Positions 6,467 through 11,613 of a DNA stretch of 11,613 bases are shown piece by piece; position 1 is the first letter of the stretch; each line of letters opens with the position of its first letter. Location of the stretch: NCBI GenBank assembly GCA_028875135.1, contig JAPPFQ010000612.1, positions 1 to 11,613 on the forward strand, given 5' to 3'. Below the pieces are notes generated by a model. That model was not told the origin of the DNA. It searched no databases and saw nothing but the letters and a program-made list of their open reading frames with translations. A program made the translations under genes and the position numbers. This DNA is from Acidobacteriota bacterium (lineage in GTDB: Bacteria; Acidobacteriota; Terriglobia; Versatilivoradales; Versatilivoraceae).

Positions 6467-6716
6467 AGTGGTCGATCTCCTGTCTCCGGGCCCGACGCAC
6501 CGAGATGATCCGCACATTGTCCCCACGATGAGCGCAGACGGCGGCCCAGTGGTTTTTGCCGATCTTTCCGATCACCAGATAGCGCGGCTCGTCGTCGGTT
6601 TTTGCCGGTGCCTCCAGCATCCAAGCGTCTTTCCAAAGCACCTGGGCTTCGTCGAAGTCGATGCCATGCTTGGCCTTGTTTGTGACGCTTTTGGCAGGAT
6701 CATACTCAAATGGCAT
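6453..6716 (-). CDS. brnT: BrnT family toxin (ribonuclease)
   Basis: An 87-aa protein with the BrnT signature: FEYDPAKSVTNKAKHGIDFD (residues 3-22, matching the family pattern of Asp-x-x-Lys, Asn and KHG[IV]xF), EPRYLVIGKIGKNHWAAVCA in the middle and RIISVRRARRQEIDHYE at the end. BrnT has an RNase-like fold and stops translation by cleaving RNA; the partner BrnA overlaps its 3' end. The fold's basic C-terminal segment is intact, so it is probably active. There is no Shine-Dalgarno before the ATG and the -10 candidates lie 11-25 bases upstream, so the transcript may have a very short leader. The pair is unrelated to the Phd/PIN pair 0.9 kb away. Confidence 0.9.
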   Translation of the reverse strand: MPFEYDPAKSVTNKAKHGIDFDEAQVLWKDAWMLEAPAKTDDEPRYLVIGKIGKNHWAAVCAHRGDNVRIISVRRARRQEIDHYESR

Positions 6717-6726
6717 GAGTTATTAT

Positions 6727-6743
6727 AGTATAGAAATTATACT
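6727..6743 (-). promoter_or_regulatory. Palindromic promoter/operator of brnTA
   Basis: AGTATA-GAAAT-TATACT is a perfect 6-bp inverted repeat with a five-base centre, in the only strongly AT-rich patch nearby. On the minus strand it holds two possible -10 boxes: TATAAT (6741-6736, full consensus) and TATACT (6732-6727). Neither has a good -35. BrnA-type antitoxins bind palindromes overlapping their promoter, which fits. Confidence 0.6.
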
Positions 6744-6891
6744 GTTTCTATAAACCACAGACGTGACCTGGATTTCATCAATGAGAAAAGTTGGTCTGAA
6801 TTAGACCCTATTGTCGGTCAGCGTCGAGCAGGCAACCGAACCGGCCCCATCGGCCCACGACGAGGGTACTGCTGGGAGGTTCGTCCTTGGG

Positions 6892-8130
6892 TCAGGTTGC
6901 CGCCTCCTTTTCCGCGCTTGGCCGTTTCCCCAATCCCGCCAGGAAGGCGACCAACCCAAAGAGGATGAAGCCGCAGGCGGCGACGCTCAGGGCTACCCGG
7001 AAGTCGCCGGTGGTGTCTACCAGGCGGCCGGTTCCCTTCATCAGCAGGAAGGAGGTGAGGTTGCCGAGCAGGTAGCCTCCGGACATGACCGCGGCGAAGT
7101 GGGCCATGGAGCGGGAGGAGATCTCGCTGAGGAGCACCGGGAATTCGGCGGCGTAGAAGAGGCTGGCCAGGAAGTAGATCAGGGGGACGCTGACGGCATT
7201 GCCCTGCCACAGCATCACCAGCAGGAGGCACCCGCCGATGGGGCCGGCCAGGGTCAGAATGGCCCGCTGGCCCAATCCCTCCGGAAGGACCGAAAGCAGG
7301 GAGCGGGTGATGAGGTAGGCCACGTTGTGGCCCGCCAGGGTCATGCCCGCAGGTATGACAAGCTCCTCGAATTGGTGGTCCATGAACATGGGAAGGAACT
7401 CGTAGGTGGCTCCGTCGGCGGAGGCGTGCAGGGTTATCAGCAGTACGATGGCCAAGGGGCGGATGCCCAGCAGCGGGCGAAGGCGGAGGCTTTGGCCGGG
7501 AGTTTGAACGCTTTGGAAGTCGGGCTGCCTGCTGAAGCTCAGCAGGGCCCAGCCGCACAGGACCACGAACCCGGCGACCAGAAACGGTGAGAAGAACAGC
7601 TTGGCCAATTCCTGGTGGCCCCCCTCGCGAGACCACCTCAGAAGCTGGTCGGCCCACAGCGGAATCACGATGCCCATGACGGAACCGCAGGTCAACTGGA
7701 GCGAAATCATCCGCCGTTTGTGTGACGGATAGAGAGCCACCAGGTAGGCGGGGAGGGATGACCTGGAAAAACCCCCAAACAGTCCCTGAAAGAACAAGCT
7801 GACTTTCAGGGCGAGCAGATTGGCGCCTTGTCCGATCAACACAAAGCAGGCGCCGACGCCGCCCAGGGACAGTTCGGTGATCCGCCGCACCCCGAATCGG
7901 GCAATCACCAGCCCGACCAGCACCAGGGACACTGTTTGGCCCAGGCTGCCCAGGCCCGACATGGTTCCCCACTGCTCATAGGACAGGGAGAAGTATTCGC
8001 GGAGCCGGGGACTGAAAACGCCCATGACCCCGTTATAGGATGTGAGGTTGAAGATGATCAGGACGGCAATGGCCAACCGCCGCCGGCGGCGCGAGACTTC
8101 GTCTTCGGGATGGTGGTCAGGCGATGGCAT
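6892..8130 (-). CDS. MFS transporter
   Basis: A 412-aa integral membrane protein of the major facilitator superfamily with about twelve hydrophobic segments in two halves, separated by a polar loop at about residues 205-225. The loop after the second helix reads GLVIARFGVRRI, a degenerate form of MFS motif A (G-x-x-x-D-R-x-G-R-R), with the Asp missing. The N-terminus is cytoplasmic and Arg-rich (EVSRRRRR). Substrate and direction of transport cannot be told. It is the last gene after the 122-aa protein and the dioxygenase, 105 bases downstream of the latter, and may move that enzyme's substrate or product. No clear Shine-Dalgarno precedes the ATG. A 73-bp part of the gene (7268-7340) is repeated exactly in the remnant at 5745-5817. 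Confidence 0.87.
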   Translation of the reverse strand: MPSPDHHPEDEVSRRRRRLAIAVLIIFNLTSYNGVMGVFSPRLREYFSLSYEQWGTMSGLGSLGQTVSLVLVGLVIARFGVRRITELSLGGVGACFVLIGQGANLLALKVSLFFQGLFGGFSRSSLPAYLVALYPSHKRRMISLQLTCGSVMGIVIPLWADQLLRWSREGGHQELAKLFFSPFLVAGFVVLCGWALLSFSRQPDFQSVQTPGQSLRLRPLLGIRPLAIVLLITLHASADGATYEFLPMFMDHQFEELVIPAGMTLAGHNVAYLITRSLLSVLPEGLGQRAILTLAGPIGGCLLLVMLWQGNAVSVPLIYFLASLFYAAEFPVLLSEISSRSMAHFAAVMSGGYLLGNLTSFLLMKGTGRLVDTTGDFRVALSVAACGFILFGLVAFLAGLGKRPSAEKEAAT

Positions 8131-8235
8131 GGTTCGGGTGGTGGTCCGGGAGGCCCCGCAGGGCCGGTCCTCCTCCGACCGGTTGGAGTGGAGAGGTCTC
8201 GCCGACCCGGAGCAGGGCGACGAAGGCGCTGTGAA

Positions 8236-9057
8236 CTATCCCTCCCGATTGCGTCGCAGGCCCTTGGGCAGGCCGATCTGGTCGAAGTCGTAGACGCCCG
8301 CCATGAAGCAGGGCCAAGCCTGGCCGCCGATGTGCTCCCAATCCTCCCCGCAGAGCCAGGCGAACATCCGGGCGGCGGAAACGCTGAAGGGCGGCAGCAC
8401 GTTCTTGTGCCAGGAGAAGTTGAAGTCGGGATCGACCACCCAGTCGCGTTGGGGCGGAGTGGTGCGCCAGTAGTTGTACTTCAGGTTGTCGCGTACGCCG
8501 GTAGCGGTGCTCGGGCTGCGGCGGTGAATGATCGAATAGACGGTGATGATGATGGAACCCGGGGGCGAAGCGGTGGAGACCGCCGGCTTCAGGCTGCGGA
8601 GGCGTCCCAGGAAGGCGTTGCGGGCCTGGCTGAGATGGCTCCCGGGAATCAGTTCGGTGGGCCCCATCTCCCGGGTAGCGCCGCTGGGGTAGTAGAACAC
8701 CTGCAGGTAGTCCAGTCGCGGGGCCGAGATGGACCCGGCGTCCGGGTGCCAGGGCTGGGCCGGGCCGGGGCATTGAATCCGGTGGCTGCTCATGACCAGG
8801 GGCAGGCGGAAGTCCCTGCCCAGCAGGGATCGGACGGCGCCGGCCCCCTCCGGGTTCTTGATGACCGCGTCCACGAACCACTCTTCCTCCAGGATCTCGA
8901 CCGGCTCCTCCACGTCGTGGTCCTTCATGAACTCGACGGTGCGGCGGTTGACTTCGTCCGAGACCACCCCCTCCAGCACCAGGTATCCGTTCCGGCAGAA
9001 ATCCATCATCTGCTTGTCGGTAAGCGTCGGCTTGCAGTCGTAGATTCCCAGCGCCAC
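8236..9057 (-). CDS. PhyH family Fe(II)/2-oxoglutarate dioxygenase
   Basis: A 273-aa enzyme of the phytanoyl-CoA dioxygenase family, which hydroxylates a substrate with O2 and 2-oxoglutarate. The iron ligands appear as WHPDAG (H104, D106) and IIHRR (H178); R189 in GVRDNLKYNYWR fits the 2-oxoglutarate-binding Arg. The opening LTDKQMMDFCRNGYLVLEGVVSDE is the usual PhyH entry helix and strand, and MGPTELIPGSHLSQAR is the typical jelly-roll phrase. The GTG at 9057 is chosen as start because AAGGAGG (9064-9070) stands six bases before it; an in-frame GTG at 9165 would add 36 unlike residues inside the upstream gene. The Shine-Dalgarno overlaps that gene's stop codon, so the two are tightly coupled. 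The substrate is unknown; bacterial relatives act on varied small molecules and true phytanoyl-CoA activity is unlikely to be assumed. Confidence 0.9.
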   Translation of the reverse strand: MALGIYDCKPTLTDKQMMDFCRNGYLVLEGVVSDEVNRRTVEFMKDHDVEEPVEILEEEWFVDAVIKNPEGAGAVRSLLGRDFRLPLVMSSHRIQCPGPAQPWHPDAGSISAPRLDYLQVFYYPSGATREMGPTELIPGSHLSQARNAFLGRLRSLKPAVSTASPPGSIIITVYSIIHRRSPSTATGVRDNLKYNYWRTTPPQRDWVVDPDFNFSWHKNVLPPFSVSAARMFAWLCGEDWEHIGGQAWPCFMAGVYDFDQIGLPKGLRRNREG

Positions 9058-9068
9058 GGCCGGCCTCC

Positions 9069-9437
9069 TTATTTCTCCAGGATGAACTCGCACCCCATCC
9101 AGCGGTCGACTTCGTCGGGATGGTCGAACAGCAGGGACAGCTCCGGGAACTTGACTACCCGCCACCCGTCCTGGAGGGCGTCCAGCACCGTGTGGTAGGG
9201 CCAGTCGTCGTAGTCTTCGGGCGGCAGCCGCACTTCGCCTCCCTCCACGATGGACATGCCGTTGACCGGCGAGTCCACGGCGGTGCTGTGGGTCTGTAGG
9301 TAGAGCAGCTTCTGGGGCGCCGTCGCGCCGTCGCCCCGCTGCTTGAACTCGTCCAGGGCCTCCTGAAGATCCTGTTCGGTGAGCGTGCCCTTCCTGAGCT
9401 TGTCCAGCCAGCGGGTCAACCGTGCGGCATCGACCAT
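9069..9437 (-). CDS. Small soluble protein of unknown function, first gene of dioxygenase operon
   Basis: A 122-aa protein with no family I recognise. From the ATG at 9437 it reads MVDAARLTRWLDKLRKGTLT, an amphipathic helical lead, then a helix around LQEALDEFKQRG, a stretch with DYDDWPYHTVLDALQDGWRV and a C-terminal WMGCEFILEK. It has no signal peptide or membrane segment and is acidic. A longer frame begins at 9554, but its first 39 residues cross the promoter. Weak AAGGGAAG precedes the ATG by about six bases. Its stop codon lies inside the ribosome-binding site of the PhyH gene, so the two products are likely to be needed together; a partner or regulatory subunit of the dioxygenase is an inference. 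Confidence 0.75.
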   Translation of the reverse strand: MVDAARLTRWLDKLRKGTLTEQDLQEALDEFKQRGDGATAPQKLLYLQTHSTAVDSPVNGMSIVEGGEVRLPPEDYDDWPYHTVLDALQDGWRVVKFPELSLLFDHPDEVDRWMGCEFILEK

Positions 9438-9469
9438 GGAGTTCTTCCCTTGTTGTAATCGAGATCGGG

Positions 9470-9498
9470 ATTCTACTTCAAGAGGTCCGCCCCGACAA
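9470..9498 (-). promoter_or_regulatory. Promoter of the 122-aa protein/PhyH/MFS operon
   Basis: On the minus strand TTGTCG (9498-9493, four of six -35 bases) is followed after exactly 17 bases by TAGAAT (9475-9470, five of six -10 bases). Transcription would start near 9463, about 25 bases before the ATG at 9437. This spacing is ideal for a housekeeping sigma factor. Confidence 0.6.
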
Positions 9499-9564
9499 GG
9501 CGTGGGAGCCAAGCGGGTGTGCGACGTAGAATTCGGATCTGCATAGCAAGACACGGATAAGGAT

Positions 9565-9590
9565 GCGGGCGGGACGCCCGCGCTCCCGGG
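9565..9590 (+). repeat. GC-rich hairpin repeat, copy A
   Basis: GCGGGCG-GGA-CGCCCGC forms a 7-bp stem with a three-base loop and is followed by GCTCCCGGG. Two further copies, differing by one base (T for C), lie at 10578-10603 and 10756-10781. It sits in the 379-base gene-free stretch 9438-9816, between the divergent promoters of the dioxygenase operon and the leucine-rich-repeat gene. Confidence 0.8.
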
Positions 9591-9610
9591 GGGCCGTCCG
9601 GCTGCGCGGC

Positions 9611-9635
9611 CGGCAATCCGGTCCGGGGATTGCCG
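9611..9635. promoter_or_regulatory. Inverted repeat overlapping the -35 of the leucine-rich-repeat gene
   Basis: CGGCAATCC (9611-9619) and GGATTGCCG (9627-9635) are perfect 9-bp arms around a seven-base centre. The right arm contains the TTGCCG used as -35. A dimeric regulator bound here would affect the promoter; it could also be part of a dispersed repeat. No regulator gene is nearby. Confidence 0.5.
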
Positions 9636-9657
9636 TCTCGGACTATAGGAGTATAAT
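9630..9657 (+). promoter_or_regulatory. Promoter of the leucine-rich-repeat gene
   Basis: TTGCCG (9630-9635, four of six bases) and a full-consensus TATAAT (9652-9657) are 16 bases apart. Transcription would begin near 9664, leaving a leader of about 150 bases before the ATG at 9817. I see no known riboswitch in that leader. Confidence 0.6.
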
Positions 9658-9816
9658 GGAGCCCGCCCTCCGGCGAATCGGATGACACTGGTGCTTCCCG
9701 GGCGTCGAATACCAGGACCGACGTCGCGAGCGCCTTGGGGCGAATTTGCGATGGGGTTGCCGGCAGGGTCAAGTGGATCACCGGTCTCATCCCGGGTTCA
9801 GGAAAGGGAGGTTTCC

Positions 9817-10464
9817 ATGCGGAGCATCACCCTGGCGGTTTTGTTTTCCTTCGTGTTGATTGGGTCGGTTGCGGCCCAGGCGGAGGAAGGAGCTGATTCG
9901 GCGATTGTCCAGAAAGTCGAGCAGCTCGGCGGCAAGGTCATGAAGATCGCCCAGAACGACGACGGTCTCGAGGTCTATTTCCACCTGGGCCGCAACCATG
10001 ACGGGCTGCGCCAGTTCGAGACTCCCAAGCCGGGAGCTCCCAAGCCTCCGGCCCTCGACGGAGAGCTGGGTGTCCTGAAGGATGTTGAGAACCTGGTCTG
10101 GCTTCACCTCGGGGGGACCGACGTGACCGACGAGGGATTGCCCCACCTGGCGGGACTGAGCTCGCTGACACGCCTCCACCTGGAGAGGACCAAGGTGTCC
10201 GACGCCGGCCTGGCGAATCTGAAAGATCTGCAGAACCTGAACTACCTCAACCTCTATCAGACCGGCGTTACCGATGCCGGCCTGGCTCACCTGGAGGGCT
10301 TGACGGGCCTCAAGAATCTCTACTTGTGGCAGACCAAGGTGACCGAGGCGGGAGTCGAGAAACTGCAGAAGGCTCTGCCCGAATGCAAGATCGACGTCGG
10401 CTGGAAGGAATCGGATGAGCCGGCCGAAGAGGAAACGGAAGAGAAGAAGGAAGAGAAGTCGTAG
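9817..10464 (+). CDS. Secreted leucine-rich-repeat protein
   Basis: A 215-aa exported protein. The signal peptide MRSITLAVLFSFVLIGSVAA-QA is cut near residue 22. After a short region (IVQKVEQLGGKVMKIAQND) come four 24-residue repeats from about residue 90 to 185, each of the form L-x-x-L-x-x-L-x-L-x-x-T-x-V-[TS]-D-x-G-L-x-x-L; the last ends in ALPECKIDVGW. The tail (residues 196-215) is almost all Glu, Lys, Asp and Ser. Such short repeat proteins are frequent in Planctomycetes and Acidobacteria, often beside DUF1501 genes as here, and probably bind other proteins. The ATG at 9817 is chosen over an in-frame ATG at 9682 because it starts the signal peptide and has AAGGGAGG five bases upstream. 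The gene is flanked by its own promoter and terminator, so it is monocistronic. Confidence 0.88.
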   Translation: MRSITLAVLFSFVLIGSVAAQAEEGADSAIVQKVEQLGGKVMKIAQNDDGLEVYFHLGRNHDGLRQFETPKPGAPKPPALDGELGVLKDVENLVWLHLGGTDVTDEGLPHLAGLSSLTRLHLERTKVSDAGLANLKDLQNLNYLNLYQTGVTDAGLAHLEGLTGLKNLYLWQTKVTEAGVEKLQKALPECKIDVGWKESDEPAEEETEEKKEEKS

Positions 10465-10506
10465 TTTGGCTGCTGACGGTTGCTAGAACCTTTGTGGCTC
10501 AACTTG

Positions 10507-10538
10507 AACCCCCGCGCTCAGGCCGGGGGTTTTCTTTA
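10507..10538 (+). terminator. Rho-independent terminator of the leucine-rich-repeat gene
   Basis: AACCCCCG (10507-10514) pairs perfectly with CGGGGGTT (10524-10531) across a nine-base loop, followed directly by TTTTCTTTATT. This is a textbook intrinsic terminator, 43 bases after the stop codon. Confidence 0.92.
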
Positions 10539-10577
10539 TTGGGGGACTCAGGGTGCAAATTGGGGAGGAGGCGCCCA

Positions 10578-10603
10578 CCCGGGAACGCGGGCGTCCCGCC
10601 CGC
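10578..10603 (-). repeat. GC-rich hairpin repeat, copy B (inverted)
   Basis: The reverse complement is identical over 26 bases to copy C at 10756-10781 and differs from copy A by one base. It lies shortly after the terminator in the gene-free stretch 10465-10908. Copies B and C face each other around 152 bases, so the whole 10578-10781 segment could fold as one long inverted repeat. Confidence 0.85.
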
Positions 10604-10755
10604 CCGCTATGCCGTTGCGTGCCGCTCAGTTTCCCTGGGGTGGGGCACCCGGCCACCTGCCGGTGGGAACGGCATGGTCCCGGTCGAAGCAGAGCCCCGG
10701 CTCCGTTGCCGGTCGAGCCGGGTCGAGGAGTTGGGCGAGGCCTTGCCAGTGTTGT

Positions 10756-10781
10756 GCGGGCGGGACGCCCGCGTTCCCGGG
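10756..10781 (+). repeat. GC-rich hairpin repeat, copy C
   Basis: Same 26-base unit as copy B in opposite direction, with the internal GCGGGCG/CGCCCGC hairpin. The 152 bases between B and C have no recognisable gene; open frames through them mostly translate the repeat itself. Confidence 0.85.
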
Positions 10782-10860
10782 GGGCATCACCACCTGGCGG
10801 TCTAATGTTTGGCGGTATGGGGGGAGCGGAGTAGACGCCCGTAATGTCTCCTGGGTCTTT

Positions 10861-10900
10861 CTTTGTGGTCCTTCGTCGTTCTTCGTGGCCCTTCGTGGAT
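10861..10900. repeat. Degenerate 10-bp tandem repeat
   Basis: Four consecutive ten-base units, CTTTGTGGTC, CTTCGTCGTT, CTTCGTGGCC and CTTCGTGGAT, share the core CTT[CT]GT[GC]G and end in a seven-T run. It stands eight bases beyond the stop of the DUF1501 gene, on the downstream side of that gene. I recall similar CCACGAAG strings in spacers of other genomes, but cannot verify this here. Confidence 0.7.
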
Positions 10901-10908
10901 TTTTTTCT

Positions 10909-11613
10909 TTACCCGGCCCCGGTAACGATTTCCTTGACGACATTGCCGCCGACGTCGGTGAGGCGGAAGTCGCGGCCGCTGTGGCGGAAGGTGAGCTTGG
11001 TGTGGTCCAGGCCGAGCTGGTGCAGCAGGGTGGTGTGGAGGTCGTGCATGTGGACCGGCTTTTCGGCCGCGGCGAATCCGAAGTCGTCGGTAGCGCCGTA
11101 GGCAATGCCTCCGCGGAAGCCGCCGCCCGCCAGCAGGTATGAAAAGCCCCGGTTATTGTGCCCCCGGCCGTAGTAGACCCCGTCCCGGGTCGGCAGTCTT
11201 CCGAACTCTCCGCCCACCATCACGATAGTGTCCTCCAGCAATCCCAGCGTCTTGAGGTCGCCGATCAGGGAGGCGATGGGCCCGTCGGAAAGGGCCGCCA
11301 GATCGCGCTGGTCGAAGATGTTGGCGTGGCTGTCCCAGGGGTTGCGGTTCCCGAAGAACACCTGGACCACCCGCACGCCTCGTTCCAGAAGCCGCCTGGC
11401 CATCAGGCAGCCGCGGGCGAAGTAGCCGTCGCCGTAGCGGTCCCGGGTGGCCTGGCTCTCCTTGCGCACGTCGAAGGCGTCCAGGGCCTCGGTCTGCATG
11501 CGGAAGGCCAGCTCCATGGACTGGATGCTGGCCTCCAGTTCGGGGCTCTCTCCTTCCCGCGGCATGTCCAGCCGGTTGAGTCGGGACAGGAGGTCGAGCT
11601 GGCGTCGTTGCTC
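10909..11613 (-). CDS. DUF1501 family protein, C-terminal part (N-terminus beyond window edge)
   Basis: The last 234 residues of a DUF1501 protein, a family related to sulfatases/alkaline phosphatases and usually about 400-480 aa long, so roughly half is present. Family motifs appear in order: WDSHANIF (fragment residues about 93-100), an IASLIGDLKTLGLLEDTIV helix, GGEFGR (134-139), GRGHNNRGFSYLLAGGG (149-165), YGATDDFG (172-179), VHMHDLHTTLLHQLGLDH (187-204) and GRDFRLTD near the end. Most relatives I recall have GRDH where this one has GRGH. The frame stays open to the window edge; a Met at 11565 is internal, not the start. DUF1501 proteins are exported in Planctomycetes and Acidobacteria, often encoded beside DUF1553 proteins, but their reaction is not known. 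The gene converges with the leucine-rich-repeat gene. Confidence 0.93.
   Translation of the reverse strand, partial: EQRRQLDLLSRLNRLDMPREGESPELEASIQSMELAFRMQTEALDAFDVRKESQATRDRYGDGYFARGCLMARRLLERGVRVVQVFFGNRNPWDSHANIFDQRDLAALSDGPIASLIGDLKTLGLLEDTIVMVGGEFGRLPTRDGVYYGRGHNNRGFSYLLAGGGFRGGIAYGATDDFGFAAAEKPVHMHDLHTTLLHQLGLDHTKLTFRHSGRDFRLTDVGGNVVKEIVTGAG

Noticed and set aside
6793..6807. GGTCT-GAATT-AGACC palindrome between brnT and the MFS gene.
   Set aside because: The 5-bp arms are too short to set apart from chance, and no T-run or promoter accompanies them.
7828..9198. A 456-codon open frame on the plus strand.
   Set aside because: It is antisense to the MFS and PhyH genes; GC-rich codon use leaves such frames open by chance.
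9565..10781. Three similar repeats considered as a CRISPR array.
   Set aside because: They are far apart, differ in orientation and have no regular spacers or cas genes nearby.
10480..11142. A 220-codon plus-strand frame downstream of the leucine-rich-repeat gene.
   Set aside because: It begins inside the terminator region, translates both GC-rich repeats and then runs antisense to the DUF1501 gene.

Overview
The window is GC-rich bacterial DNA in which nearly every gene can be read by motif. Three families point to an environmental, non-proteobacterial genome of the Acidobacteriota/Planctomycetota kind: a DUF1501 protein, a secreted 24-residue leucine-rich-repeat protein of the type common there, and a TAXI-type TRAP transporter next to a PhyH dioxygenase. 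Acidobacteriota is my best guess, but there is no rRNA or other marker gene to prove it.

Layout. (1) Positions 1-571, minus: the start of a secreted lipoprotein of unknown function, cut by the window edge. (2) 750-1973, plus: a DUF1761 membrane protein followed after 18 bases by a secreted protein with two copies of a beta-rich domain. (3) 5592 down to 2097, minus: Phd-like antitoxin, PIN-domain toxin, TAXI solute-binding protein and fused TRAP permease. The first three genes are chained by ATGA stop/start overlaps, so a toxin-antitoxin pair sits at the head of a transporter operon. A palindrome covers the -10 of its likely promoter. (4) 5593-6232: an accessory patch without intact genes. It holds a deleted remnant of an MFS gene, 73 bp of which are identical to the intact MFS gene 1.5 kb away, and beside it a 241-bp element with terminal inverted repeats. 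(5) 6716 down to 6233, minus: a BrnT/BrnA toxin-antitoxin pair with its own palindromic AT-rich promoter. (6) 9437 down to 6892, minus: a likely three-gene operon of an unknown 122-aa protein, a PhyH-family Fe(II)/2-oxoglutarate dioxygenase and an MFS transporter. (7) 9817-10464, plus: a secreted leucine-rich-repeat protein with a good sigma70-like promoter and a textbook rho-independent terminator. (8) 10465-10908: repeat-rich spacer. (9) 10909-11613, minus: the C-terminal half of a DUF1501 protein, cut by the window edge.

How the parts work together. The TAXI protein and TRAP permease form one ion-driven uptake system for an unidentified organic acid-like solute. The dioxygenase operon looks like a small oxidation-plus-transport cassette of unknown substrate. 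The two toxin-antitoxin modules, the MFS remnant and the inverted-repeat element lie within about 1.9 kb, which suggests a recombination-prone insertion spot between the two transport operons. A GC-rich hairpin repeat occurs three times in the spacers around the leucine-rich-repeat gene. I see no tRNA, rRNA, CRISPR array or intact transposase. I found no certain new defence or biosynthetic system. The most unusual items are the toxin-antitoxin/TRAP coupling, the partly converted MFS remnant and the undescribed inverted-repeat element.
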